A stretch of 64,000 nucleotides of DNA, taken from the NCBI RefSeq assembly GCF_029457495.1, contig NZ_CP120363.1, positions 155,482 through 219,481 on the forward strand. The letters run 5' to 3'. The position numbers and the translations under genes were made by a program. This DNA comes from Chelativorans sp. AA-79 (lineage in GTDB: Bacteria; Pseudomonadota; Alphaproteobacteria; Rhizobiales; Rhizobiaceae). The notes beneath the pieces are model-generated. The model searched no databases and was not told where the DNA came from. It saw nothing but the letters and a program-made list of their open reading frames with translations. Below are positions 8,944 through 18,283 of this stretch, piece by piece. How positions within the stretch are numbered: position 1 is the stretch's first letter; every line of letters starts with the position of its first letter.

Positions 8944-10588
8944 TCCTCGACGGCATAGACGGGGACCTTGCTCCAATCGATCGGCCGGTCGTCCTCAGCT
9001 TGCTTGGGCTCGTTTGGTGCGGGCGATTTGTTTGAAGCGGCAGAGCCGAGCGCGCGCTCACGCTTCTCCGCCAGCTGCCGCGCCGCCTTGGTGCGCAAGG
9101 TCGCCTCATCGACCAGTACGCGCTGGGCCTCGATGGTCTCGAAGATCAGCTGCTCGTCGACCAGCGCCAGACCGCGCTCCCGCAGGGCGGTCCGGGCGCG
9201 GCGATGCTCGCCGAGCGTGATCGGCGGGCGCCGCAGATCGGCAAAGCGGACCGGCCAGCGCATACCGTCCGGAGCACGCACGAAAACTTTCGAAAGATCG
9301 CGCGGATCGTAGGAAACGCGCAGCGGCCGATCGAGCCGGCCGGCCCAGATGCTCAGCACGTCATCCCAGTAGCGAAGACCGAACAGGTGAATGCCATCAC
9401 GCCGCACCAGCCGCTCCACGCTGGGCAGGAAATCGACCATGAAACCCGCGAGATCATAGGGATGACGCACCGGCCTGACACGGCGGGCCGCGGCCTCATG
9501 CCATGCTGCAAGCGGCGGAATCCCCAGCGTTCCATGCCGATCGGCGTGATAGCGCGTGATTTCGAGCGCCATCCATCGCTCCAGTTCATCGAGCGTCATC
9601 GCTGCATTGGCGTCCGAATCGTAGCCGCCGCGCTCGTCGATGTCGCTGAAGGTCGTGCCAGGCAGGAGGTGGACGGCGCCCATCATGGTGCCGATCAGCC
9701 GCTCGATATGCCCGCCATAGTGGGGCGTGGCGACCGGACGGTGGATGAGGTCGATGCCATATTCCTCGGCGCCGCGCCGCAGCGCGCGCGACCGGAATTC
9801 CTTGGCGTTGTCGACGTGGATCGCGTCCGGAACCCCGGAGATCGGCCATTCCGCATCGATCCCCACCCTGCGAGCCAGGCCTCTTTTGGCTGCACGAGGT
9901 GCTGGATCGCGAGCGCCACCGAGACCGTCGACGGCGCCTCGAGCGTCAGGTAGAAGCCCGCGATCATGCGGCTCGCGATGTCGATGGCAAGCGTCAGCCA
10001 CGGCCGCTGCAGTGGCCGGCGATATCGGCGATCGACGACAATGACATCGACCAGCGTGTGGTCGATCTGGACTACGTCGAACGCGCACTCGGCGGTATAT
10101 TCTCCCGGCACCGGCCGGAAGCGATCGCGTGCTGCCTTCGAGCCTTCCCGTGCCCTGGTAAGTTCGGCGGGGTCCGTGGCCACGATCCGCGCCTTCACCG
10201 CATGCCAGGATGGTGCGCGCACGCCACGCGAGCGGCAGAGCCCGCGGATCTCCTTCTGCAGCCGACTGATGCTTGGTTTCTGGCGCGTCTTGTAGAAGTC
10301 CCGGAGCGCTTCGGCGATTACCGCTTCGGTCTCGTCCGGCAACCGGCGGCTGCCTTTTCTCGTGCCCGCCGGACGCGGCAGCAGCGAACTCGTGACCGGA
10401 TGCTCCCGATAAGCCCTGATCAGCTCGTAAAGTCGGGTTCGCCTGAGGCCGAGCTCACAGCAAGCCCGGAAGAAATCGGATCGGCTTGGGCTATCGAGCG
10501 AAACGAGCCTTCGGATCACGATCTCCCTTGCAACCGCCTCATTCCAGGCGGCATCATCGACCGTGTCCTTGTCGGGCCCGTGAACCAC
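8934..10588 (-). pseudogene. tniA: TniA DDE transposase, module 1, frameshifted
   Basis: TniA is the TnsB/Mu-like DDE recombinase. The three catalytic positions are recognisable: Asp in VQIDHTLVD, Asp in IHVDNAKEF and Glu in GHIERLIGTMMG. The first lies in one frame and the other two in another. The reading frame changes near nt 9873, after QPKEAWLA and before RVGIDAEWPISG, consistent with one lost base. The N-terminus likely begins at GTG 10588. Without a recoding event no active enzyme can be made, so module 1 should be immobile unless the closely related TniA of module 3 acts on its ends. Confidence 0.85.
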
Positions 10589-10657
10589 AGCGGCCTCGCC
10601 GTAAAGTTCGTCCGCTCGAATGTTACAAAAATCCGCTGATTCGGCTAGAATCCGGCA

Positions 10658-11947
10658 ATGAACTCCAAATATGATTCGCGCCAGATCAATAAGTTGTCGT
10701 CCGTTGACGAAACGCGAGCGACAGCCCCTGTCGTCGAGCAGAAGCCCAAAAATAGCGCCGAGCGACCCTCGGAACCGTCCCACAGCACGGGGCCGGCGGA
10801 CAATGTTTCAGCCGCGCGGGTGTCGGCCGAACCCGCCGCGGCGGATTCCGACGACCTGCCCGACATCGTCGATCTCGTCATGGAGATGGGCCGCGCGCCG
10901 GAAGAGCCGTCCGCCGAAGCCGCCTCCCCTCTTCCGGCCGTCGCCAATCCTCGACTGCCGGCGCATCTCGATGCGCTCGCCGGCCGCGCACGCGATTATG
11001 TCGAGGCCGCGAGCTCGGCCAACACGCGCCGCGCTTACGCCGCCGACTGGAAGCACTTTTGCGCCTGGTGCAGGCGTCAAAATCTTGATCCCCTGCCGCC
11101 GGATCCACAGGTCGTCGGGCTCTACATCACCGCCTGCGCGTCCGGAACGGCGACCGGCGAAAAGAAGCCGAACTCCGTCTCGACGATCGAGCGCCGCCTG
11201 TCATCGCTGACGTGGAACTATACGCAGCGCGGCCAGCCGCTCGACAGGAAGGACCGCCATATCGCGACCGTCATGGCCGGCATCCGCAACAAGCATGCCG
11301 CCCCGCCCCGGCAGAAGGAGGCGGTGCTGCCCGAAGATCTGATCGCCATGCTGGAAACGCTGGATCGCGGCACCCTGCGCGGCCTGCGGGATCGCGCCGT
11401 GCTGCTTCTCGGCTTCGCTGGTGGCCTGCGCCGCTCCGAGATCGTCGGGCTGGATGTCGGCCGCGATCAGACCGAGGACGGTCGCGGCTGGATCGAATTC
11501 TTCCCGGACAAGGGCGTGCTGGTGACGCTGCGCGGCAAAACCGGCTGGCGCGAGGTCGAGATCGGGCGCGGCTCCTCCGACGCCACCTGCCCGGTCGTGG
11601 CGCTGCAGACCTGGCTGAAGCTCGGCCGCATCGCCCATGGGCCGCTGTTCCGCCGCGTCACTGGCCAGGGCAAGGCGGTCGGCGCCGAGCGGCTCAACGA
11701 CCAGGAGGTCGCCCGTCTGGTCAAGCGCACCGCGCTGGCCGCCGGCGTGCGCGGCGATCTGTCCGAAGGCGAGCGCGAACTGCTGTTTTCCGGGCATTCG
11801 CTGCGCGCCGGCCTCGCCTCCTCGGCCGAGGTCGATGAGCGTTACGTGCAAAAACAACTCGGCCACGCCTCCGCCGAGATGACCCGCAAATACCAGCGCC
11901 GGCGTGACCGGTTTCGGGTCAACCTTACCAAGGCGTCGGGGCTTTAA
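10658..11947 (+). CDS. Tyrosine recombinase (phage-integrase family), module 1
   Basis: A 429-residue site-specific recombinase. The variable N-terminus contains DLPDIVDLVMEMGRAPEEP; a SAM-like DNA-binding domain follows (NTRRAYAADWKHFCAWC). The catalytic domain has GGLRRSEIVGL with the first Arg, HSLRAGLAS with His/Arg, the second His in LGHASAEM, and the Tyr nucleophile in TRKYQRR. It diverges from tniA1 with about 70 bp between them. A near copy diverges from tniA3 in the same way, so the recombinase belongs to this transposon family, probably resolving cointegrates or driving circle formation. That role is inferred from position. Confidence 0.88.
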   Translation: MNSKYDSRQINKLSSVDETRATAPVVEQKPKNSAERPSEPSHSTGPADNVSAARVSAEPAAADSDDLPDIVDLVMEMGRAPEEPSAEAASPLPAVANPRLPAHLDALAGRARDYVEAASSANTRRAYAADWKHFCAWCRRQNLDPLPPDPQVVGLYITACASGTATGEKKPNSVSTIERRLSSLTWNYTQRGQPLDRKDRHIATVMAGIRNKHAAPPRQKEAVLPEDLIAMLETLDRGTLRGLRDRAVLLLGFAGGLRRSEIVGLDVGRDQTEDGRGWIEFFPDKGVLVTLRGKTGWREVEIGRGSSDATCPVVALQTWLKLGRIAHGPLFRRVTGQGKAVGAERLNDQEVARLVKRTALAAGVRGDLSEGERELLFSGHSLRAGLASSAEVDERYVQKQLGHASAEMTRKYQRRRDRFRVNLTKASGL

Positions 11948-11974
11948 AACTCCCCTCCCCTCCCCCGGGCCGGA

Positions 11975-12544
11975 TCAGGACGTGCGCTCTCGTTGTTTTC
12001 GTTCCGAGTCTCTTCGCCTTTTCCAGTCGTCCCAATCGACCGGCTCCGAGCTGACGACACTGAGATCCGCCGGTTTGAAGTGCTCTGTGAAGAGAACGAG
12101 GTTCTGACACGGCCATCGCGCGCTTGGCGCCAGAATGCCATCGAATCCGAGGAAGGCGGCCACATCTCCAATCTCCTGCGTGCGCTCATAGGAGAGAGAG
12201 CCATAGGTCTCCGGCGTTACCCCAAGTGCCTTCAACTCGGTCAGGTTGGCTATCCGTAACGTCCTTTTGGTGCGGACCGAGATCCGATGGAGGACCGATC
12301 GAATTTTGGAAGGAAAGACGGGCTGGCGGCTTAAATGAAAGTGGATCTCCTCAAGCGAACCTTCCCGCTCCAGCGAGGTATAGAGCACATCGAACGAGCC
12401 CGGATCCCAGCGGGCACCAGCTGGATAGCCAAGCAGCGGCTCGCGCTCCTCGCGGACAATACGCCAGACATCCCCCTCGAATGACACGCCCTTGTGCGTG
12501 TCAAGCAGGTCAAGCAGTTCGAGATCTCGCGCTCGTCGCTCCAC
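11975..12544 (-). CDS. RES-domain toxin, likely NAD+-degrading
   Basis: A 189-residue RES-family protein, the toxin half of RES/Xre toxin-antitoxin pairs. Family members deplete NAD+. The characteristic region is WRIVREEREPLLGY followed by GARWDPGSFDVLYTSLEREGSLEE, containing the Arg, Tyr and Glu positions conserved in the family. A later RIANLTELKALGV is also typical. Length is normal. It begins 8 bp after the stop of the DUF2384 antitoxin gene on the same strand, in an operon led by the 430-residue gene. Its own C-terminal Ser position I could not fix with certainty. Confidence 0.82.
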   Translation of the reverse strand: MERRARDLELLDLLDTHKGVSFEGDVWRIVREEREPLLGYPAGARWDPGSFDVLYTSLEREGSLEEIHFHLSRQPVFPSKIRSVLHRISVRTKRTLRIANLTELKALGVTPETYGSLSYERTQEIGDVAAFLGFDGILAPSARWPCQNLVLFTEHFKPADLSVVSSEPVDWDDWKRRRDSERKQRERTS

Positions 12545-12552
12545 GCGCCGCC

Positions 12553-12891
12553 TCAGATGTAGGCGCCGGCGTCGAGGCGTTCGATCACCGCTAGGACTTC
12601 CTGGGTACGATCCGCGTTAATGAGATCGATCGCCCGCTCATTGTTGAGAAGCGGATGGCGTGAATGCAGCCAAAGTCGGGTTTCATCGGCAGTGTAAAAG
12701 TCAGACAGGCGGTCAACAACGTACCGCAGATCGGCAATGACCGTCTGGGTTCGAAGATTTGGAGAGCCGTTGCCGTGCGACCACCGCGACACAGTTGCGG
12801 TCGACACATCGACAATGTTGGCGATGTCCTTGCCCTGCAGGCCTCCCCGAGACCGAAGATCGTCCAGAATTCGTGCTACAGCTGTGCTCAT
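12553..12891 (-). CDS. Xre/MbcA/ParS-like (DUF2384) antitoxin
   Basis: A 112-residue two-domain antitoxin. Residues 1-50 form an Xre-type helix-turn-helix (GKDIANIVDVSTATVSRW). The C-terminal half is the DUF2384 toxin-binding domain, with HPLLNNERAIDLINADRTQE and a final LDAGAYI. In known RES/Xre pairs this tail plugs the toxin active site and the complex represses its own operon. The antitoxin precedes its toxin, the usual order for this type. Only 5 bp separate its start from the stop of the gene upstream, so the pair appears to be driven as part of a three-gene operon. Confidence 0.85.
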   Translation of the reverse strand: MSTAVARILDDLRSRGGLQGKDIANIVDVSTATVSRWSHGNGSPNLRTQTVIADLRYVVDRLSDFYTADETRLWLHSRHPLLNNERAIDLINADRTQEVLAVIERLDAGAYI

Positions 12892-12896
12892 GTCAT

Positions 12897-14189
12897 TTAC
12901 CTGCGGTGCGAAGCTACGCTCGCACCCCTCCCCTGTCGCCGCGGTGGAACGGGTGCCCTTGGCTGGCCGGCAATCGTGCCGTTCAAGGATTCCAGCACCG
13001 CATGCATCTTTTCCAGCCGGTCGCTACTGCGTTGCAGAAGCTTAGACAAGCCTTCATCCGATAACTTGAGCTTCGCAGCCAACCGCGCGACCCGCCCTGC
13101 GGCCGCCAGCTCTTTTTCAAGGAAGTGTTGCGGACGCCGTGTCTCCGGCACCGATGATAATTCTCCGATCTGACGCGCGCGCTGGCGTAGATAGTGCGCC
13201 TTCGGATCCTTCAACGTGTCGCTCAGACCATTCGGACAGCAAGACCGATCGTGGCAGCTCAGCAAGGACCTGGCCCCCTGTGCCGCCATTAAGGCGTCGA
13301 CCTGTTTCACGCTGAGCAGGCGATCGAGACCGCCGATCAGCACCCGCTTCTCACGCCCGCCGCCGCCGGTTTGAGGCGGCTTCGCCCAATCGCTGGCATC
13401 GAAGCGTTCCTTCTCCGCAACGCCATGGCAAATCCCGCCGGCAGCGCCGAAAGCGGCGATGGCGACGCCCACAAGGCCTCCGACACCATCGGCGACAATA
13501 GGAACTTCCAGCCTATGAAAATCCATCATCGCGGCGATGTACCGCCGCAATCCCATCGGGGTGGCGTCAGCGCCGAAGCCGGAGATGCGGAACCACAAAT
13601 TGTCGAACGGCACATTCTTCAGTGCCGCTATGAACGCTCTGCGCTGAGCAGGATCACGAAGGGACGCATTCTTGATCATCAACGAGTAGTCGATGCCGAT
13701 GTGCTTGCCCCCTTCAGCGTCAAGCGCGCGGCGCAGCGCGGCGGTCGCCTCGCAGTCGAGTGCAAAGAGCTGGTCCGTCGAGCCGTTAAGGACATGCGAG
13801 GGTGCCTGCACGGCATGAAAGCCGTACTTCACCGCAAAGCGGGCTATTTGTCCGATGACGTCCCGGTCCGCGTTCGGTCGCAGATCATCCGCCGTCAAGA
13901 CACTCTCCGGATTTGCCCAAGGCGCCGCCCTCGCCGCGCCTCCAAATCGGCCGATCGACGAGAGTTCGGCGACGTTGGTATCCAGGATCAGTTCGCCGCC
14001 GGCATCCGAAAGGGCGGTAAGAAGATCGTGCTGCCTGAGCGCCGCCGACGCTTCCACGACAGCACGGTGAACCATCATCTTCCCCGAGCCCAACAGTGTC
14101 TCAAGCTGCCGGTGACCGCTTGTTCCCAGGCGCAAAAAGTGACCGACCGGTTTTGGCTGGCCATGCAGGTAGACGACGTTCTCGCTCAT
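12897..14189 (-). CDS. Unidentified 430-residue protein, TIM-barrel-like, first gene of the RES operon
   Basis: I do not recognise a named family. Alternating hydrophobic strands and helices suggest a TIM barrel: ELILDTNVAEL, FHAVQAPSHVL, KHIGIDYSLMIKN, NLWFRISGFG, then VPIVADGVGG followed by AAFGAAGGICHG, which resembles the phosphate-binding end of IMPDH-like barrels. A later Cys/His cluster (SCHDRSCCPNG, about residues 310-320) could bind zinc, somewhat like barrel enzymes that act on nucleic-acid bases. The last 80 residues are helical and basic. It leads an operon with an antitoxin and a RES toxin at 5 and 8 bp spacing. A sensor or nucleotide-modifying role is speculation. Confidence 0.5.
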   Translation of the reverse strand: MSENVVYLHGQPKPVGHFLRLGTSGHRQLETLLGSGKMMVHRAVVEASAALRQHDLLTALSDAGGELILDTNVAELSSIGRFGGAARAAPWANPESVLTADDLRPNADRDVIGQIARFAVKYGFHAVQAPSHVLNGSTDQLFALDCEATAALRRALDAEGGKHIGIDYSLMIKNASLRDPAQRRAFIAALKNVPFDNLWFRISGFGADATPMGLRRYIAAMMDFHRLEVPIVADGVGGLVGVAIAAFGAAGGICHGVAEKERFDASDWAKPPQTGGGGREKRVLIGGLDRLLSVKQVDALMAAQGARSLLSCHDRSCCPNGLSDTLKDPKAHYLRQRARQIGELSSVPETRRPQHFLEKELAAAGRVARLAAKLKLSDEGLSKLLQRSSDRLEKMHAVLESLNGTIAGQPRAPVPPRRQGRGASVASHRR

Positions 14190-14340
14190 GTTCGTGCTCC
14201 TGCCCGCAATTTACGTTTTGATTTCACCTATGTCAAGCTAAGAAATCATTATGCAACTCGGGGCTACTGAGATGCGTTCATCCGATCGGTTATCCGTATC
14301 TTCTATGTTTGTAAATTCGGCTTCAATGCGGCTCTCAGGC
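14190..14340. other. Promoter-sized gap upstream of the RES operon
   Basis: A relatively AT-rich stretch between the 430-residue gene and the left end of the Tn402-like unit; it should carry the operon promoter on the - strand. A 12-base motif GCTTCAATGCGG at 14320-14331 reappears inverted at 18279-18290 inside the other end of the transposon. Confidence 0.4.
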
Positions 14341-14365
14341 TGTCATTTGTCACAGTGGACTGCAC
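14341..14365 (+). repeat. Left 25-bp terminal inverted repeat of module 2
   Basis: Begins TGTCATTTGTCA and ends GACTGCAC; a further TGACA and a GCTGTC follow within 30 bp, like the accessory TniA sites of Tn402-type ends. Confidence 0.75.
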
Positions 14366-14384
14366 TGACAGGACAAAGCTGTCT

Positions 14385-15539
14385 TCAGTAGGGGTGACCG
14401 GCGCAGTCGAGCGCCCCAGCAACCAGAAGCGGTGCCAGCACTGGAATTCCCAGGCTTTCGAGGGTTTCGTCAGTTTGAGCGACGAACCGTGCGCTGCGTG
14501 GCTGATGATTGAGCATCCGACGCAGATCGATCGCAACATCGGCGTTTTCACGGGCGAGCATGGTGATCTTTTCGATTTGGACCGATATTTGCTCGAAATC
14601 CCGAGAGAGGACGCCGGCGCGTGATGCTCCGGTCACCGACGGGCCTGCTGATATCTTCACCGGCTTGAACCCCGCCCGGATCAGCGGCTGCAAGGCCAAT
14701 GCCGCGACTTTCAAGACGTTGGCCCGCTCGAGGCGACCCAGCTTCTCGTAAATGCCCCAGCGCCCCACGGCGTGGCGATAGGGCAGACCTGCAGCCGCCC
14801 ACGCCGCCTCGATCTTCGGGCGTGCCGGATCCTTCATGCGACGCGGCCGGCAGATCTCATCAATCACGCCTCGTAGAACGCGAAGCCAAAGACCACCGTG
14901 AACATTGCGGCCACCAGGCAATTGTACCCTGCCCTTCGTAATGGCCTGCAGGGTCAGGCCGTCGAGCGAGGCGAGTTCTGCAGCAGCTTCTTGGGGAACT
15001 GGATATTCGGATTGCTCGGCGGGACTGGCAGCCTGCAGCAGGACGCCATGCTCCGGACAACTCGCCATCCAGTTCGCTCGCCAGTGTAGACGGCCAAACC
15101 TCTGCCTATCTCTCCGCAGGCAGTCAATGCATCCGATCATCTTACCGCCGGCGAGATCTCCGGAAAGCCAAGGGAGCCACCAAGCATCCCGCACCGGGCG
15201 CACCCGCAGGGCTGGGTTTTCGAAAGCACCGAATTGACAACAATAGGAGGGAAAGATGTCATTTTGCGGCGCCAGCCTGTCCAGCAGATAGGGTACGTAG
15301 GCCGCCATTGTCATTGCCCGGATTCGACCGGAAGCCACACCGGTGCGTTCCGCCAGCTTCCTGATCAAGGCGGCGGATGGCCAGAAATCGACCAGCCGGA
15401 TATCCAGCCTCTTGATCCTCAAGGCGGCCTCAGCGAATTCGCCGGCGCCCATGTCATATGCATCTGCGAGCCGCCATAGCCATGACGACAGAGCTTCTAG
15501 CGGCAATGGCTGAGGATGTATTGGCAGCCTCGTCGCCAT
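14385..15539 (-). CDS. tniQ: TniQ target-selection protein, module 2
   Basis: A 384-residue TniQ-family protein. It begins RLPIHPQPLPLEALSSWLWRLADAYDMG, the usual TniQ opening, and carries Cys motifs CIDCLRRDR and a Cys-Pro-Glu-His-Gly motif near residues 135-165. The C-terminal half is helical. It starts 2 bp after the tniB2 stop. Sequence divergence from the TniQ proteins of modules 1 and 3 is high, in line with a different transposon subfamily. In Tn5053-like elements TniQ is required for transposition into res sites of other elements. Confidence 0.85.
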   Translation of the reverse strand: MATRLPIHPQPLPLEALSSWLWRLADAYDMGAGEFAEAALRIKRLDIRLVDFWPSAALIRKLAERTGVASGRIRAMTMAAYVPYLLDRLAPQNDIFPSYCCQFGAFENPALRVRPVRDAWWLPWLSGDLAGGKMIGCIDCLRRDRQRFGRLHWRANWMASCPEHGVLLQAASPAEQSEYPVPQEAAAELASLDGLTLQAITKGRVQLPGGRNVHGGLWLRVLRGVIDEICRPRRMKDPARPKIEAAWAAAGLPYRHAVGRWGIYEKLGRLERANVLKVAALALQPLIRAGFKPVKISAGPSVTGASRAGVLSRDFEQISVQIEKITMLARENADVAIDLRRMLNHQPRSARFVAQTDETLESLGIPVLAPLLVAGALDCAGHPY

Positions 15540-15541
15540 CG

Positions 15542-16450
15542 TCAGGTCAGCAGCTTCTCAGTCAGGCGCCGCCGCTCTGCCGGACCGTAATATTTCATCA
15601 GTTGGAGTGACCGCTGATTGATCGCCTCCTCTCCACTTTCCACCGCAGCGACAGCCGCCGAACGCAGAAGAGCAGCGATTTCGCCGATTGTCCCGCCGGT
15701 GCGAGCCAAGACCCAGCGCTGCAGGTCGGCCGAGTTGAGAAATGAGGGTTTTCGAAGCGGAAACGTCGCCACAAAACTCTGGATCAGCCGGCTGAGCTCG
15801 TCACCCTCCTCCCATACCGGCAGGATGATCGGATGGAACCGGTTCTCAAGCTGCGGATCGGTACGGATGGCGAGGTAGGCGTCCCGGGTCCCTGCCCCCA
15901 CGACCGGGATCCGCAATTCGTTGCCGAGGAAACGCAGCAAATTGAGGAACTCACGCTGCGCCGGCGACGTACCGGCGAGAATGTTGTGCAGCTCGTCAAT
16001 GATGAGGACCTTGGTGCCCACCCTTTTGAGAATGGACAACGCCTGCGCCTCGAGATCATGCTTGCGGGCGGTTCTCCGGACCGGCGCTCCCAGGACCTCC
16101 AGGAGATGCTGGTAGAACCGCGCAACACCCGGATCGGTCAGCATCTGCACGACGACAACGGGAATGTCTTCCTCGTCACGGCCGGGCAAGGCCGCTGGCG
16201 TATGATCCCGTCGAAACTTCTCGACAATCATCGATTTTCCGTTGTTGGTCGGCCCCAGCAGGAGAAAGCACTGCGGTCGAACGCGTCCGGGCTCGTTCTC
16301 TATGGCCGTGCGAAGTAGATCGAGTGCGGCTTGTGCATGGGGATAGCCAATCCACCACTGCCCCCGGATGAACGCAATTCTTTGGGCGTCGTCTTCCGCG
16401 GCAACCGTTCGCAGGTCTGGAGCAAGGTGGTTGAGATCCGTTGTCACCAT
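15542..16450 (-). CDS. tniB: TniB AAA+ ATPase, module 2
   Basis: A 302-residue TniB ATPase: Walker A LLGPTNNGKS (about residues 63-72) and Walker B VLIIDELHNILAG, with sensor region LENRFHPIILPVW. The opening RIAFIRGQWWIGYPHAQAALD is typical of TniB. Its ATG overlaps the tniA2 stop (ATGGTGA), the same coupling as in the other modules. It is distinct in sequence from the TniB pair of modules 1 and 3. Confidence 0.9.
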   Translation of the reverse strand: MVTTDLNHLAPDLRTVAAEDDAQRIAFIRGQWWIGYPHAQAALDLLRTAIENEPGRVRPQCFLLLGPTNNGKSMIVEKFRRDHTPAALPGRDEEDIPVVVVQMLTDPGVARFYQHLLEVLGAPVRRTARKHDLEAQALSILKRVGTKVLIIDELHNILAGTSPAQREFLNLLRFLGNELRIPVVGAGTRDAYLAIRTDPQLENRFHPIILPVWEEGDELSRLIQSFVATFPLRKPSFLNSADLQRWVLARTGGTIGEIAALLRSAAVAAVESGEEAINQRSLQLMKYYGPAERRRLTEKLLT

Positions 16451-18171
16451 TTTTCCACCGGAAATGGCGGTGGGACGGTAGCCAGATCATCACCGTCGCT
16501 TTCATTTCCGATGGTCGGCAGAGCAACCACACAATCCACCGGCGCCTCGGGGGTTGGAGTCTGTCGCGCCAACTGCCGCCGCGCCGCTCTGGATTTCCGT
16601 GCCGCGGCTTTCACCAGCCCGCGCTGCTGCTCTACCGTCCTGAAGATAACCTCTTCATCGACCTCGGCCCGACCGCCAGCCTTGATCATTCGAACGGCCT
16701 GGCGATGCTCAAAAAGCGAGATTCCGGGCCGCTCCAGACGCCGGCAGGGCACTTTCACATAGCTGCGGCCGTCTGGCTCGAGCACGAAAATCTGCGACAG
16801 GTCGCGGGGATCGCGGCGGATCAGGAAGGATCGGCAGCGATCCCGGTTTGCGATCCATGGGCGCAGAACGTCGGAATAGTAGGTGATGTAGTCGAGCGTG
16901 AAGCCATCCCGTTGGATCGTTCGTCGCACCACCGGAAGGAAATCGACCAGAAATTCCCGGCCATTGCCGACTGCTCGCGGGGCACCATGCTCGGCAATGC
17001 CGCGCTTCCACCGTGCCAGCGGCGGTTCCATGATCCCTTCGTGGACCTCTTGATGATATCGACCGGTGATCGCCAGAGCCAGCCAATGCTCCAGTTCGGA
17101 CAGGGTCAGAACCGCTGCAGCGTCGCTGTCATAGGTCCCACGTTCGGCCGGATTCGAGAACGTCGTACCCGGCAGATCGTGCACCAGGCCCATCAATGTG
17201 CCGATCAGGCGTTCGATCACGCCGCCAAAATGCGGTTGGCCCTTCGGACGGTACTCCAGGTCGATCCCATGCTGCTGACAACCGCGTGCAAGAGCTTCGC
17301 CATGAAACTCCGCCGCGTTGTCGAGATGCAGGAGACGCGGAATACCGGCGATGGGCCACTCGGTATCCAGACCGAGACCTTCGAGATAAGATTGCTTCTC
17401 GATGCCGGTGTGAGCGAGGCACAATCCAACGCTGGTGGCCGATGGGGCTTCGAACGAGACCAGAAAGCCGGTGATGCAACGGCTATAGACGTCAATCGCC
17501 ACCGTCAGCCACGGCCGCCCGACCGGCAAGCGGCTGACTTCGTCCACCAGGATGATATCGATCGGCGTGTGGTCGATTTGAACAACATCAAGAGGTGCGT
17601 GCGATATCGGTCCATGTCCGGCTGCCGAGGTCAACCGTCGTGCGGAAGTGCTGCCTGGGCCCTCACGGCGGCGGGCAACCTCTTCGGCGCGAATAGTCTC
17701 AAGACGGCGGCGGATGGTTTTCGCGGATGGAGCCACCAATCCGGCCTTCTTGCAGCGAAGTTGAACTTCCTCGACGAGCCGAACGATCCGACGCTTTTGC
17801 CGCGTCAGGTAGGTGTCGTAGATTGCAGCGGTGACAATGTCGTCGACGCGGGCCGGCATTCTCGATCTGCCTCGGCCGCCGGATGGCTTTCCCGGAGCCA
17901 GAGAACTCATCACTCCACCCGATGCCCGGAAACGAGCGACGAGTGCGTATATGGTTCGAGAGCTGATCCCCAAAAGATCGGCTGCGGCTCGCGCATCGAC
18001 GGCTGAGACAACTTCCTGGGCCGCCAGGGGCGCTATCACGGGATAGCGGCGTTGCGCCTCCTGTCGTGCCTGGGCGGACAGCGAAAGCGTACCGCGTTCG
18101 GCAATCCGATCAGCATCTTCCTTCAGCTCTGCCAAAGGCCCTCTCTCACGCGCCACCCGAATCGCAGACAT
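16444..18171 (-). CDS. tniA: TniA DDE transposase, module 2
   Basis: About 575 residues, intact. The N-terminal third has helix-turn-helix DNA-binding segments (AAADLLGISSRTIYALVARF; RQKRRIVRLVEEVQLRC). The rve/DDE core contains VQIDHTPIDI, LLHLDNAAEFHG and GVIERLIGTLMG with the two Asp and the Glu. A C-terminal Mu-transposase-like domain and a basic tail follow, where TniB would bind. I chose ATG 18171 (start SAIRVARER) over 18213 because the preceding residues look like translated leader. The gene reads away from the right transposon end, as expected for this family. Confidence 0.9.
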   Translation of the reverse strand: MSAIRVARERGPLAELKEDADRIAERGTLSLSAQARQEAQRRYPVIAPLAAQEVVSAVDARAAADLLGISSRTIYALVARFRASGGVMSSLAPGKPSGGRGRSRMPARVDDIVTAAIYDTYLTRQKRRIVRLVEEVQLRCKKAGLVAPSAKTIRRRLETIRAEEVARRREGPGSTSARRLTSAAGHGPISHAPLDVVQIDHTPIDIILVDEVSRLPVGRPWLTVAIDVYSRCITGFLVSFEAPSATSVGLCLAHTGIEKQSYLEGLGLDTEWPIAGIPRLLHLDNAAEFHGEALARGCQQHGIDLEYRPKGQPHFGGVIERLIGTLMGLVHDLPGTTFSNPAERGTYDSDAAAVLTLSELEHWLALAITGRYHQEVHEGIMEPPLARWKRGIAEHGAPRAVGNGREFLVDFLPVVRRTIQRDGFTLDYITYYSDVLRPWIANRDRCRSFLIRRDPRDLSQIFVLEPDGRSYVKVPCRRLERPGISLFEHRQAVRMIKAGGRAEVDEEVIFRTVEQQRGLVKAAARKSRAARRQLARQTPTPEAPVDCVVALPTIGNESDGDDLATVPPPFPVEKW

Positions 18172-18283
18172 TGAAGGGAAGTATGGGCAATTTATGCTAT
18201 ATAGTGAAGACAACTATGGGGAATCAGGGGCCGACGGGTGTGACCATGGCCATCGCTAAGGTATTGATTTTCTGCGTTCCGCA

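Noticed and set aside
12891..12900. TGTCATTTAC, similar to the tip of Tn402-type ends
   Set aside because: Only eight bases match, no GACTGCAC-like inner part follows, and it coincides with the stop and start codons of two cotranscribed genes.
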